Positions 14,201 through 26,397 of a stretch of DNA of 64,000 bases are shown piece after piece. Below the pieces are notes generated by a model. That model had not been told where the DNA came from. It did no database searches and was given only the letters and a program-made list of their open reading frames with translations. This stretch comes from Ectocarpus siliculosus (lineage: Eukaryota; Sar; Phaeophyceae; Ectocarpales; Ectocarpaceae). Position 1 is the first letter of the stretch; the number at the start of each line of letters is the position of its first letter. The DNA is taken from the NCBI GenBank assembly GCA_000310025.1, contig FN647938.1:71798-135797 (forward strand), given 5' to 3'. The position numbers and the translations under genes were made by a program.

Positions 14201-17151
14201 CTGTAAGAAGAACCTTTCACTTTGCCGCATAGGGAGATATGCACCGGCGCAGCAACATGCGTAGAATACTTTTTCTCGTAGCTGTAGAACCAATGACAAT
14301 CGGTGCACCCACAACCGGTCCAGGACACACGGCACGGTCCTGCTACATACGCGTAGTCCAACTCGCACTGACGCCTTCTGTGATCATATTTTAATGAGCC
14401 GCGGAGCCCGAAGCGCGCCCGTTCTTTTCCCTCCGTCCCAGGAGGGAAAACACAGGCTCTAAATATCGGCCTGTTGTTCCGCCGCGTGGTACAGGCCCAA
14501 AGCTTTGATTTCCGGGAAGCCTAAAGGACCCACCTTTGGGGCCAGAACGAGGTCTAAAGAGCACCGATTGACGATCTGCTGGCTTGTGAGGAAGAATAAA
14601 ATAGGGCACTCCACCGGTTTGGTCGTGCTCCGGCAGCAGATGGCCGTCCTTCACCGGCATTTGTACCCAAAAAAACAAAGGAGGTACTCACCCCCAACCC
14701 CGGGAGTTGCCCAGGAAATGCAGGAACAAAAAATCGGAGATCTCCCACACACACACGCGTGGTTGGTTCACACGTGGAGAAACAGAGGAAGATCTCAGCG
14801 AAATACGCAACACCACCGCCGGGAGTGGCAAGACAGCATTGGCGGGGGCAAGGAGCCATACACAGAGCTAGTAATGGATGCCATTGTCTTGCTATTGCTT
14901 CGGTGTGTGGAAAGTCATCATCGCTGCTGTACATGTAAACCTTAGCCTGGGGAAAAAACAAACAAACTGATCCAGCGGACGCGGCGTGTTTTTTTCAGGC
15001 TGTCTCAGACTATCAAGCTCGCAATTTCTGAGCGTCCTACATCCTCCTGGCCTGTATCAATCACCACACAAGACGGAGCAGGACACATCTCGTGGCGGAT
15101 ACCTTTGCTATTGTTGTTGCTTCCGTGTGTGGGGAGGGGTCACCATGAAACAAAGCTGTTCCACGGGAAAATTTTGCTGCACACATGCAGAAGCGCGTCT
15201 TTTTTTTGGCGAGTTTTTTTTCTAGCATGCATGCACTGCCGACTCTCGCCACCTCAGCTTCCGTGGGTCCTATGGCCCCGTGGCCTCTGTCAGCCGCCAT
15301 ACAAGACGTGGCATACACACGGCTCGCGGGGAATAGTTTTACAATTGCTGCTGCATCATTCTGTGCAGAGAAACCACCGAAAGGCCAAATCGGTACGTAT
15401 GACGTATGCACACAGGTCTACTGTCGGTGACATAAGATACCACAGCCCCTGTACCGACTTTTAAAGCTCGAGTATTCCAAGACGAAGAGGATGAATACAC
15501 CCTGCGAGACGTTGTCGGAACGTCTGGACGAGACGACCCACACCACCATTTTCGGCACCGCCACTCTTTGCGGTGTGGAGCAACCGGGCTTTTAAAATTA
15601 TAACTTGATGTTGACAAACTTTGAAAACAAACGCAAGAGCAGCAGAAAACGTACAAGAGACACACAAGACCAGTCGGAAGGCATCGCGAAAAACTGCAGT
15701 GTAGGCTTCTCAAAACATACATTTCACTTGTCTACCTTCACACACCTCCTTTGAAAACAAGATAAAAATCCGCGCCACACTCTATTTTCAAGCCAAAAAA
15801 GCCGAAACGTCAGGCGTTCCAAAAAGCTCTGTGTTGCCAAACCTGGTTAATAGTACTAATATCACTGCAGGACATCCTATAGCAGCGGGCGGCGCGTGTT
15901 GGCGCACTCAAAGCTGCTTCTGTGATGGTGATATCGAGCGTCGTTGCAGTGGCCTACAATCTCCGCAAATCTCTGCAAAATTGACCGACACCCAGTGTCT
16001 TCTGCTTGTGCTCGCCGCCACTGACCCCAATCTGCTGAACTGCGGGTTCACAGAAGTAGCTGATGCCACTAGCTACTGCTGACAACCCTCCGTTCAGGGG
16101 ATTACGGTCCGTGGCGGTGAGCACCGCTGTGACAAATGTTGGATGCCGCTTGGTTCCGGCGCAGATTTCGGACTGTTTTGAGGGGCTGCCGCGATCTTCG
16201 ATATTTCAGCTCCAGTAGCAAATCTGAACGTGCCCACGACGCCTCTTGATGGTATCCTCTACTGATATTTTAAAAAGTACTAATAACCAGTATCCTCAGG
16301 CGGGAAGGTTGTTGTCTTTCTTATGTTGGATTCAAGTATGAGAAAATAGTCAGCGTCAAAACCCCTACTCTGCCTCCCCATTAAAGACACAACGAATCCA
16401 TCTCTACTACTATTGTTGAGGTTGGGTGATGTTGTTTCGGCTGATGTTGTTTTTGATGACTTGGATTCAAAATCCAATGTGATCGGCTGCCACTTTGTCA
16501 CCGCAAAAAGCACCCCAGATAGACAACTGCAAAGAATTTAGTTGGCTACCCCGCGGCTTACTACCCCGCCCTATCTACAGCAGTAGTATGCATACTTCTT
16601 CGTACAACTCCACCACATCCCGTTCGAATGTGGGTATATCTCGAACGGGTAGTCTTTCTGTGTGTATTTATTTTTCCTAATACTGAGCAGCAGAGTGCGG
16701 AACGGTTGTACGCCAGACACAAAATACCAAGAACAATAACAACGACCGCGAAATTTTGAAGTATCATGTCGAGGCCGCATAACGTGTCAATGATGCATAT
16801 ACGTACCATGAACATATGTTCGATACGATGGATATACATACCAAGAACACGGCTGCTGGAAGCATCTACAGCAGTGAGCATTCACCGGCAACTGGAACCC
16901 TGCACGGCATGCGGCGCAACTCGATATTGGTTCACCTCCCCAACTCACCTGAGTTCGACAACGTCCTTGTCATGCCACAGTACCGCACCAAGTGGCACGA
17001 ATATCAACCCAATCAGCAGGTACCCTCCCACAGCCCTCCATGGCGTCAGCAGTGGAGACCAGGACCTCAACGTCTGCTGGTAATACGGCCTGTTTGCTGG
17101 CTTGTTGGAGAGCTCAGGCTCGATGAGCTCCGCGGCTTGTGATCGATCCAT
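8203..17151 (-). CDS. CDC50/LEM3 family protein, beta-subunit of P4-ATPase flippases
   Basis: CDC50 proteins chaperone P4-ATPase lipid flippases out of the ER and are part of the active complex. Proposed exons: 17151-16949, 12273-12115, 11519-about 11301, 10229-10115, 9738-9647, 8499-8307, 8259-8203. All phases are compatible and give about 345 residues, normal for the family. Family signatures in order: N-terminal YYQQTLRSWSPLLTPW then TM1 (GGYLLIGLIFVPLGAVLW); RYQYDG; Cys pairs in the ectodomain; VYYELTNFYQNH; HPCGLIANTLFND; NEHFIVWMRVSGLSSFRKLYGR split across two exons; FGGRNLYWGQSLPSIGG leading into TM2. ATG 17151 (gagATGG) is the first in-frame methionine; an upstream coding exon remains possible because the frame is open to 17289. 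The 11301 donor (GTACTC) is weak, and the last exon is chosen by phase only; the alternative is reading through to 8115. Intron 1 is 4.7 kb and full of repeats. Confidence 0.92.
8651..8730. repeat. 40-bp tandem duplication
   Basis: Two adjacent 40-bp units (8651-8690, 8691-8730) differ at one base (cgaaacg versus cgacacg). They lie in the intron between the fifth and sixth CDC50 exons. Confidence 0.95.
12448..12472. repeat. (GCCGCAAT)3 short tandem repeat
   Basis: Three consecutive near-perfect 8-bp units are visible in CDC50 intron 1. Confidence 0.7.
13785..14720. repeat. Imperfect inverted repeat pair, about 330 bp per arm
   Basis: The arm at about 13785-14115 is matched in reverse complement by about 14394-14720. 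Both arms contain ggccatctg, cggagcacgaccaaaccgg, agtgccctattt, ccagcagatcgtcaatcggt and tagagcc in the same order. About 280 bp of unrelated sequence separates them. They look like two diverged copies of one repeat in opposite orientation, or a hairpin-type non-autonomous element, inside CDC50 intron 1. Neither arm codes for anything recognisable. Confidence 0.8.
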
Positions 17152-18385
17152 CTCAATTTCGGGTGACACCTTAGCCCTAATGGTGCTGCTTTCGTCCGGA
17201 GAGTCGGCCAGCGGCTTATAGCCACGAGAGCCGCCGCCGACCTCCCGTAAGTCGTCGTCCGTCGTCGCCACGTTTCCCGCTAACTGCCTCTACGGTAGCT
17301 CGCTTGGGTGTGTGTCCTGCACGGTTGAGCAAAGAACAGAATCTCCCTGTTGATTGCACTCGGTGAGTCGCTGCTCGCTGAACAACACACACAGCAGAGC
17401 AACACTGTTCGTAAAGTGAGAAACCTGTCACCAGAGTATCCCGCCCTACCCTTGTATGGATGACCCCTGGTCCCCTCGTGTTTGCAGTGTGGATTGCTCG
17501 GTCCCGGTCCAGACCAACATCAAACGCCGACGCGGGGGGCTCCGTGAATCAATCGTTTTAGCATGCCGTTACGCTAAAAAAGGTAGGCCCGCATACCACA
17601 CCAAAAAGTGATACGGGAGAGTGCATGGTGCATACGGGAGATTACATGGGTGGGTTCTTTTTCTCGCTAAATAAATCCTGGTCTTAGTTGGAAGCGACGC
17701 GCTGCAAAGCTCGTTGTTAGTAAACTAGATCGACTTTATACGTCACGAGGGAAGGGATTGCTGTACCCTTCTCGCGATAAAAATATCTCAGGCAGGAACC
17801 GCGCAGCAGGAGGGGGTCCACCCCCCCCCTCCTACAAGTATGTGACCCCGGTTGGGTCGTCTAGCTATCTATTTAGTAGAAGTGGAGGATGGGGGCCAGA
17901 GGGGCAGACGACAGCGTCCAATGATGGGAGAAAAAAAAAAAATGTGTGTGGTACACACAGACAGGTACCATGTCACACGCCGCGGGCGAAATTGGCCGGC
18001 AAATAATAATGTGACCTCCATAAAGACAAAAAAAATACACAGACTTGCACAGACAGGTGGAAGTCCAGGATAAACTCGCGATGATGATCGACTACAGATA
18101 GATACAATAGTCTATGCTACATGTAACCCTATGTAGTTCCGGGTTGTAAACAGCAATTTTCACGAACGAACCTCGCAGCAGCACTCGATTGTTTACACGC
18201 GCGCATAAGATTCCTGAGAGGGGTAACTTCACTCGATCGAGTTGTTCCTCCTGTCAAAATCTTCTGGCCCTTGTTCAGTACCCCTGCTTCCATAGAATTT
18301 GCTTGCATGAAGAGATCAATTACCGTCGTATCGCCCGAATACAACTTGTACAAGTACAAGACCCGAGAAAAACTAAGGGCGGACG

Positions 18386-18420
18386 AAACACACGCACACA
18401 CACACACACGCACACGCACG
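18386..18420. repeat. (CA)n microsatellite
   Basis: A run of CA dinucleotides, interrupted by cg, is directly visible. Confidence 0.85.
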
Positions 18421-18878
18421 TCATGTGGGCTACTGATCGATCAACTTCCACCAGGGCCAATCGGTTGGGATCTCTGCGACAAGAATAGATACATAGTAAT
18501 AAGGTTATTATTTTGGGAATGACGGAGACGAAGGAAAGCGAAAGGGAAGAAAGGAGGACGAAGACGACGATGGAGGAGGAACACATGGAGGAGTGGAAGA
18601 GGGCAAAGGGTTTGGACCAGATGACCTTCCCCAAAACAAAATGCTAAAACTATAGCGAAATCAGATGCATGTCCCGACAATTAAATATTGTTTCTCGGGG
18701 AGTTGTAGCTCCTGCCGTAGCCTGTCGAACTGTTGAACACTCCCTAGGACTATCGTTCGTTCAGATCCGATGCACACCGTATTCATTGAGGTGGGAATCA
18801 CAACCACGCACAGGTGCCCGTAGTTGGAGCTTCAAAAGATGGGCATATTGAAGAAGAATGTGCCAAATGGACGAACAC

Positions 18879-18922
18879 ACATACATACATACTACATACA
18901 TACATACAACACATACATACAG
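18879..18922. repeat. (CATA)n microsatellite
   Basis: Consecutive cata/taca units are interrupted by ctacat and caacacat. Confidence 0.85.
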
Positions 18923-19771
18923 TGCATACGATATGCCTGCAATGTGGCAATACAACCACAACAGCGGCGGAAAACCACCGGCAACCTGTAAATACACTGG
19001 TACAACCGGGCATCAGGCAAGCCTCTGTGCAGAAACAATCCTCTCGAGAACCGGTTCCTCCACGAACAATAAATAACCGACTTCTCACCGTTCCTCCCTC
19101 AGTCTTGCAAGACGAAGGCCGAAACTCAACGCACCTACGCATAGCTAGCTGAGCTCCACTCGGCGTTTTACATTTTTTCTAATGCTTGAGGAGAAAGACT
19201 GTGCCCTGCAGTCGTCGGCCGTAGACCGGGCGTTCGGCTTGTATTTATTGTAAGTGGTGGTTTGGCGACAACTGCTGGTGTCGGACACCGTGCGCGTCAA
19301 GCACTTATAGAGGCACCGCCAAACAACATGACTTTGTCAACAAGATCTCATCCAAGCACTCGAAAAATTGTCGATCATTGTGGCTACATGAAATCTGTTC
19401 TACACATGGAGCCCCTAGGCATGCTCAGGTGGTTACCACCGTCATAAACCACCAACGAATTAAGACAAGAAGCGTCGGGAAACATCGTAACTTCCTCATT
19501 TACCACCGCAAAGCCATCGCCGCTACTTTGCAAGTACCGCCAATGGTAAAAATCCGATTTCACCACCCCATCTCAAGCAGCGCCGCCCTACACTAGCTCT
19601 TCATAGTGCCAAGCTAGAGATTCAGTTTCCAGAACACAGTGGAAAATTACTGGCGGCCAAGTCATGTCGAAAAGGCCGCACCTGGTTCTGGTGAGTGCCC
19701 ACGCCGATAGAACAACTTAGACGTGTTGTTGACCCCACCCCTGAGAAGGGCGTGTGTCCCAGGTGTTGATT

Positions 19772-22700
19772 TTATTTCGGAGATATGGCGACCGCTCGCG
19801 CTCCCACCACCGATTGAGATTCTTGGCGTCTGTCAGCCAACACCCTCTCAACCTTCTCCCTCATGTCCGTCGCAAACCGCCTGTTTTCTGCTGATACCCT
19901 TGCTCGACGAAGCTGCAGCTCTGCACGTGCGTCTTCCAGAATCTGTCAAGTCCAGAGCAAATGTGTTGCATGTTCAATATTTGTAGGCGTTCCTTCAATC
20001 TTGCCGGTCCGGAAAAGTATCGCATAATGCCAATCTAGAGTCTACGGACAGGTTGGGGTAGTTGAAAGCTGCAGCGTGATGTACACAGGCAAGCAGCAGC
20101 GCGTGAAGATGGCAAGCAAAGGGAAGAAAACTCCCCGTCAAAAGCAACGCTTGATCGCTGAATAATCAGTGCTTGAAGATTCCGTAGATAGATATACCTT
20201 GCCTTACCTTGGTTATGTCTTCCTCCAACGCGTCGGAGCGGCCGTGTGCTGCAGCCGTCTTCTGCTCGACTAGCTTCCGTGTAGCAGCCAGTAGAAGCTT
20301 CTTGTGCTTCATGGCCACAAGAAAAGTAACAACATGTATCGTTCAGCTCGAGAAAGATAGTCACACACATCAAGCAATTATGGCGCATGTGTTTCGTAGC
20401 AACCTGAACGATGTTGGGCTGCGGCTGAAGGACAGCTACAGATGGGAAGGACGACAGGGACAGGCGTACTTTGCAGGGGTTGCCAAAAATTGTGCTGGTG
20501 TGTATCTCGCCTACAATACGCGGCACGCTGTTTCCTCTTGCACATCGTGAGATTGGAGGTACCTCTGGTATCCATTTTTCCAGAATGTTCATCGCGGTAA
20601 CATGAACCTGATAAACGCTTGAATCTCGGAGGGCTACTTAGGAGCTCCTCACACAAACAGCAGAGTTCGTCGAAGGCAATCATACAGCAGTCACCTGCTC
20701 GAAAGACGTTGTCGACTCCTCCATCACACGAGCACGCGCTTTCTGGAGACGGACAATCGCATGCAGTCTTGCATCCGTTTCATGACGATCGGTGCGGTCG
20801 GGGCCCTTGCGGTGGGCCTCCTCGGAATCCCGTTCACTATCGGAGATAACGCGTCCTGTAGAAATGTGGCGAGCCTTTAGCCCGGCGATGGCCTCCTCCA
20901 TTTGCCCTGCCAAGTTCCTCTTGTCGTCATCGCCGTGTAGGCCGTTTTCGGTACAAAAGCGTGATGCTTGCTGAAGTTGCTGCAGTTCCATTGACGCAAC
21001 GAAACGTGATTTTTTCAGCGAACATGACAGCGTGAAACCGCAGCGGAAGTGGAATACAGCCATCGGTGCTATGGATACTGAACGAAACATCTCCAATGTG
21101 CGGTGTAGGGTTCTTGACGTTGAACTCGCGCAGATCTCAACCGAGGTGTTTTTTCCTTGGTCCGTATGTTAAGATGGTCGCCTTGGCTCCGCACACAATT
21201 ATGGCGTGCGAGTCCTGTGCACTGCAGATCGCCTTCCACATTATTATTTCCTCGGTGTCGTGTATTCCTATGCATACCTGTGCCGTATTTCCTGTTGGAC
21301 TGAAGTGAAATGGAACAATGTGCGATTGGCCGTCCGAGTGCACGGTAACGTAGAGGGTCACCACGCCACCGTTGTCGTCCTCTCTCTCGTCTTCCAGGGG
21401 CAGCTGATTATCCTCTATCGCCCCCTTACATTCTTCTACCCCAGCACCTCGCGAAGACCGCACCACTGGCACCTCGTCCAGGGCCTACCGTACGGGGTTG
21501 GGCAGATCCAGGAGCTGATTGCGGTGGCTGGTTGACGCTGAAAGAGGCACCATCACCACGATACGTCGACACTATCATTACGACTCTTACGGTAGATGAA
21601 GCGCAAATATCTATTCCGAGAGCAAATTCCCAACACCAATCCAACTGCTGCTGGCCAATGTTCAAAGGAAGGTCAGGTCAATCTACGAAACAATCTAAGC
21701 GCCACAAGCTTGGAAGCTGTACACCGTGTGTAGACTACCGCACATGCAGACCCTGGACGCAGACAACGACAGAGCTCGAGTCAGGTGCTTCCATATTCCC
21801 ATGTTACAGAAACGAATGTAAATTTGAAACAAGTGTGATCTCGAACTCACCATGAGACCTGGAAGACACGAAATAACCCTTTGCCGGAAATCGGGATCAA
21901 GGCAGCACAGGTTGCTCGACAGGTTAAGAATGACGAGCGCAGGTGGTAGCTCTTGCGTGTCGAAGTCTTCGATAACGTTGGCGGACAAGTCCAGTACCTG
22001 CAGCTGTAGCAATGCGCGTCACAATGAAGCACGACACAACACCGTATTTGCAACAACTGCAAGGTCATTTTGTACCGTTTTTTGCAAGCTCCAACATACC
22101 CCAATGTTTGATAGCCTGGTACCCGCCCAAGTCTTCTTGTGTCTTTATATCGAAGAATACCGAGTGTTCGGAAACTTGACATCAGAGGTGTGGTTTCCTC
22201 GTGATGACGACTTCAACAACACAACCAGGAGAAGTCGCCCAAATGACCTTGTCCAACACTGCCATGTACACTAGACTATTCGATACATTATGGCGAGAGC
22301 AGGCGATAGCCAGTGGCGGCTTTCGCGAGTGATGTTGCGTGTTGTGGGGAGGACAGTATGCACACTCGAGAGGAACCCAAACCTTCACCTTGCGGAGATG
22401 CCGAAGGTTCTCCAGTCGACGAATTCGGTTCGAGCCGAGAGCCAGAAATTCTAGATTTCGGAGTGTATCAAGTTCCTCGATAACGTGGATCCTGTTGTGT
22501 TGAAGGTAAAGCTCCCGAAGGTGCGTGAATATGTCTAGATTCTGGATGCTCGCGATCCTTTGCCAATCGAGCCGCAGCACTTCCACCTTGAGCAAGTCTG
22601 CAGCCCTGTCGAAGAGGGCAGCGTCGCTTAGGTGAGATTGTTGTTGGTATCGGGCAGCTGCATTGCTGTACGTAGCCTGCACCGCAATAGCACTGCTCCG

Positions 22701-22817
22701 TATGTACACTACCCTGCTGTACCTTTCTTCAGGACTCCCGGCGACCCCGTTGGATATGCCGGCGGTGCACTCTTCAATCAGTTTCATGGTTAGACTTCGT
22801 GGCTCATCGTCGACCAT
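19772..22817 (-). CDS. LRRC46-like leucine-rich repeat protein with C-terminal coiled coil
   Basis: LRRC46-type proteins are small SDS22-like LRR proteins tied to cilia and flagella. Proposed exons: 22817-22389, 22003-21851, 21484-21362, 20979-20695, 20306-20208, 19942-19772. Every internal junction is phase 0 with GT/AG ends, giving 419 residues. Repeats read LDWQRIASIQNL, LRELYLQHNRIHVIEEL, LEFLALGSNRIRRLENL, LQVLDLSANVIEDFD and LVILNLSSN, then an LRR-cap-like CLPGLM and an ALDEVPVV step that matches the DLDGQPVV position of LRRC46. The last three exons encode an alpha-helical, charge-rich tail (QLQQASRF..., HKKLLLAATRKLVEQ, ILEDARAELQLRRARV) ending AISPK-stop. The terminal exon codes for only 56 residues. 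ATG 22817 is the proposed start; a short intron inside exon 1 near 22735 cannot be excluded. The gene is divergent with its right neighbour. Function beyond the family is inference. Confidence 0.85.
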
Positions 22818-23403
22818 ACTTGAGCATTGAATATGAAGCTCGTTGCGTGCGTGGCTTATGTTCAGGTACTCGTCTCTCTCCCGTCTCTCCTCGGCGCTCT
22901 CTCGCTCTGCTCTCTGCCCTATCTCTGTCCGCCCTCCTCTCTCCCTATACCCCCCTGCCCCCACCCCGAAGTACTGCAGTTGTGCAGATATATGGAGGCG
23001 TTTTCCGAAACCGTCACAAGAGAATATGGACGGCATATCAATATCTTGCGACGCATACCAACCGCACCCAACAGCGCCGCAACACCATCCACAGGTGTGT
23101 GACTAAAAAGACAGCTTCTCTGAGATATAGACCACTGCCAACCGGGTTGTATACTGTGAGTCACCATATCGCGAATCTGAAACGGGCTCGGCGCCAGCAC
23201 ATTGCTGTCAGGATATCTCACGGTACCGACGACTTTTCTGGAGAGTTTGGGTTGACCTGACGTTGGTGTACTGTAAGACCTCGGTGGTATCGAGATATGT
23301 CCACTGCTGTCTGTATGGACAGGATTACTTTGGTCAAGCATGACCTCCTACAGTCCATAGGCATAGGGAGTGACAATTTATCCAGCATGATCTCCTCCCC
23401 CTG

Positions 23404-23467
<64 letters not shown>

Positions 23468-23553
23468 CCCGCGAAATGATATTCAAGACCCCCCCGCCTG
23501 CCATGCACCACTCTTGCAGGTCGAGCCAGAATAAACGGTTCCTACAGAACGGT
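22818..23553. promoter_or_regulatory. Shared intergenic region of two divergent genes
   Basis: About 740 bp separate the start codons of the LRRC46-like gene (-) and the S74/MYRF-type gene (+), so both promoters should lie here. It contains pyrimidine-rich stretches and a long CT repeat. No specific factor site is claimed. Confidence 0.5.
23406..23464. repeat. (CT)n microsatellite, about 29 units
   Basis: An uninterrupted CT run lies about 90 bp upstream of the ATG at 23554. It may act as a GAGA-type element or mutate fast; only the repeat itself is observed. Confidence 0.98.
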
Positions 23554-25982
23554 ATGATTTATGCTGTGGTTCTGGCAGCGTTCCTTTGTTCTGCCAGCGC
23601 CGAAGAAGATGCGCAGGCGTTGTACCACAACGTGATCCCTGCGGACACGGCAGACTGTCTAGACAAGGTTTGATCAGCGTTGCGTTTGTGTGCGGCATTT
23701 CGAATGCTTGCTGACTGTCAACTGCTTCAACGTTCTGGGCTCGGTTGTCGGTGTTGTTGGCAATATTTGTAAGTACAGTATGTATAGACTACAGCATGAT
23801 GTAGTTTTTCATCCCATCTATACCTTTCGGTATCTGGTTGACGCCCCACCCGAGGTCACATGGTATGTAGTACCACCCAACCATCTGGGAGATCATGGGT
23901 GAGAATGCCGGGCGTTTTGATTGTTGGAAATTGTGTTTGATCGGTACTTCCTGCAGACCAAGGTCTTGTCAGTTCACCTGTCCCATTCTGCGGGTCTCCA
24001 TCGGGGAGAAGCTTTGTCTATCTACACATCAACCTCGAACCTGTTGTGTGGGTGAAAATCATGTTTTGGCTGCTTTAGCGAACACTCAATCTTACGCACT
24101 GCGGCTGTGAATATAGGTCACAGCCCTGCCGTTAGCAACGTACGAGATCAAACATGACAGTGTCAAGGGGCGGCGGCACCTGGGACCAGTAGGCCCGGGC
24201 CTTGAGAAGGCAATCCCCGAGAGTGTGCAGATTCACGGGAGAAGCACATACCCATCTCCAAACAGGGTGAGTGCTGGACACGGTCGTTTGGTTGGAGGTG
24301 GTGGTCAATCGTACTGATAGAGCGCCCGTACACCTTGAGGTAAACACCTCTGTGTTATACTCGACGGAACGGCGGCCCCTAATGCATGGTAGTCCTATGT
24401 ACATTAGGATCAGCTATATGTACAAGTGGTTCGCGCTACAACCACGTTACTTTGGACCGAACAGCAGTTTTTCCGCCTTGTGCAGAGTTCTCGTGTAGTC
24501 TACATCAATGACGGCGTCGTTGAGCATCTCGACGAGCTGTGCTGGTCTATACGTGCTGCAGCTGTGTCTTCCATCTCTTCGTCTTCTCCAACAATATAAA
24601 GCATTCAAATTAAGTACTCTGTTCGTGAGCGGGACGATCGTGAACGAACGCGGCACTCTTCAACTCAGTGGTTTATGGTCCAAAACCTCCGCTCGAGATG
24701 GATTCTAATATCAGTGCTACCCCCCCCCCCCGCCCCCCATGGAGTGAGGTCGTAAATGACGTATGGAAGGAATTCGAAATTGACGAAGGTGATCCGCTGG
24801 AAACGGGAGGTCTACTCTGCAGATTCAAGAAAAACATATCTGTTCATTTTGCCGGGAGAGAAGAACAGAATCAAACCATAAACCAAGGATAAGGAGGGTC
24901 TAGATGTGTACGGAATGTAAAAGACAGGAAATAGGGTTCAAGGAGTACCTACTTGGACCAATGGGTGTAGCTGAAGGTCAAACTTAGGACCGGGGACATT
25001 GGCGTTCGAGAGCGTGGACGAACATTTAGGAAGGTAGACGATGACGACGACAAGTTCAAATGTGGTTGGGGCTCCGAGTGTGAGGACCGTGCTCATGTAG
25101 TTGCGGAATGCCCGTTGTACAAGAAAGAGAGGGAAGCGTGCATGACTGAGCTGGGAAATGTAAATGTAGAAGGAAGATACAGGGAGATGTTTGAGGCATG
25201 GAATAGCCAGGAGAAGACGGTAGCTGTACTGGGGCATAGGAAGTGGGTTGAAGAGGCGGGGAGTGATATCGATAGGATGGATAGATTAGGGAAGACATAT
25301 TTGAACCACCTTTGGCAAAGTAGGAAGGAACGATTGGCCATCGGGGATCGGTCCTGTGGGGAGAATGCTCCGTCCTCTCGAGGACGCGTGGTCAATGGTC
25401 TAACCGCTAAGGCATTCAAAACATAAGAGTACCCCCCTCCCCCCCCCCNNNNNNNNNNNNNNNNNNNNNNNNNNNNNNNNNNNNNNNNNNNNNNNNNNNN
25501 NNNNNNNNNNNNNNNNNNNNNNNNNNNNNNNNNNNNNNNNNNNNNNNNTTGGAGTGGGAAAATGTAATTTTGGAGGGAAGTTCCGGGGGATTTTTTGGGC
25601 CTTGAATTACCCGGGGAAAGCCGGTAGTTTTTTTGGGCCTTGGAAAGGGGTTGAAAGGGGGGGGGGGTAATTTGGTTGGGAGGGTTGGTTTGGGGAAAAC
25701 TTTTTGGACCCCCTTTTGGAAAATTGGAAGGAAAGGATGGCCCTTGGGGGTTGGTTCTTGGGGGGAAAATGTTCCTCCTTTTGGGGGAGGGGGGGCAAAG
25801 GTTTTACCCGTAAGGCCTTTAAAAACAAAAGGGTCCCCCCCCCCCCCCCCCCCCCCCATGAGCAGGGAGAACCCCCCATCACCCTGGAAAATCAAGCTGT
25901 GGTCGACAAAAGCGTTATTTTCATGAACAACGTTGCTGCTGTCCAAGAGTTAGCCGAACGAAACGAGGCTATGCGGGCGCAG
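23554..25982 (+). CDS. Signal-peptide protein with S74/MYRF-type intramolecular chaperone domain (interrupted; may continue into ATAD3)
   Basis: Exon 1 (23554-23667) starts MIYAVVLAAFLCSASA, a plausible signal peptide, and ends ADCLDK. Exon 2 (24117-24266) joins in phase 0 as VTALPLATYEIKHDS then GRRHLGPVGPGLEKAIPESV. This is the conserved region of the endosialidase-chaperone/MYRF auto-processing domain (compare RRHVGVIAQEV in MYRF). A later exon ending at 25982 carries VVDKSVIFMNNVAAVQELAE, matching the MYRF segment around ERIFMENVGAVKEL. The exon between is not found; it should lie where a LINE remnant, a 100-N gap and corrupted bases now sit, so the start of the third exon (about 25860) is unsafe. 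The protein then runs in phase into 26398. Whether it ends in the coiled coil as a separate gene or is fused to ATAD3 is open. In this domain a trimeric chaperone fold often cleaves itself at a Ser-Lys dyad; those residues cannot be assigned here. Confidence 0.6.
24986..25426 (+). mobile_element. 3' remnant of a non-LTR (LINE) retrotransposon ORF2
   Basis: One open frame of 146 codons ends at TAA 25424-25426. It contains a zinc-knuckle-like FKCGWGSECEDRAHVVAECPLY (C-x5-C-x4-H-x4-C), typical of the C-terminal end of LINE reverse transcriptase proteins, then a charged tail ending KAFKT. Upstream (about 24700-24985) the frame is broken. No RT catalytic motif (YADD type) is left, so it is a 5'-truncated dead copy. 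It sits where an intron of the S74/ATAD3 locus is expected. Confidence 0.65.
25449..25548. other. Assembly gap (100 N)
   Basis: Exactly 100 N, a conventional placeholder of unknown true size. Confidence 1.
25549..25857. other. Low-quality sequence: degraded echo of 25200-25440
   Basis: Base by base this stretch follows the LINE 3' end on the other side of the gap but with inflated homopolymers. For example ggaaaggatggccc matches ggaacgattggcc, and cgtaaggcctttaaaaac matches cgctaaggcattcaaaac. It ends in C runs of about 20, as 25426-25448 does. It looks like the tail of a poor Sanger read and not a biological duplicate. Reading frames across it should be ignored. Confidence 0.85.
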
Positions 25983-26397
25983 GTCCGTGAAGTGGGAGGT
26001 ACCGCTATGTAGGTTTGAGTCCTTTCGCGAGAATCGTCACACGATAGACACCCGAGGTACGCGACTTGAGGTTAGGTTTATAGTGCTCGCAGATAGTGTC
26101 GTGTTAGTATTTCATGGGTGGAAAATGCAATGTTCAAAGATAACAGCACCATACGTGCGACTTGTCGAGCGCTGCCGGCCAACGTCATGCTACGTACACC
26201 TACGCTCTGGCAACGCCGGTGGAGCTATCGGTAGCATCACTTGTTCTCAACACTATGCAGCCTCCGTTGGCGGCGGTCTAGTGGAAACACGTTATCGGCG
26301 CTTACCTTCAATCTATGCTACGGGGATAATTTTTCACCGCGGCAATTCGTGGCTAAGAATATACTGTTATCTGCGTCATGTTGTTTGTCTTTGGCAG

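Larger units (their letters stand above)
17290..19770. other. Intergenic between CDC50 and LRRC46-like genes
   Basis: No coding frame is recognised. The stretch holds a poly-C tract near 17820, an A run near 17930, a (CA)n tract at about 18390-18420, a purine-rich (GA/GGA) tract at about 18521-18606 and TACA repeats at about 18880-18920. The 5' untranslated region and promoter of CDC50 should lie at its left end. Confidence 0.5.

Noticed and set aside
24447-24656. Minus frame ending DYTRTLHKAEKLLFGPK
   Set aside because: Looks helical and coding-like, but no adjoining exon fits and it lies inside the intron of a plus-strand gene.
25416-25946. 176-codon minus frame rich in Pro/Phe/Gly across the gap
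   Set aside because: Runs through N and corrupted homopolymer sequence; an artefact.
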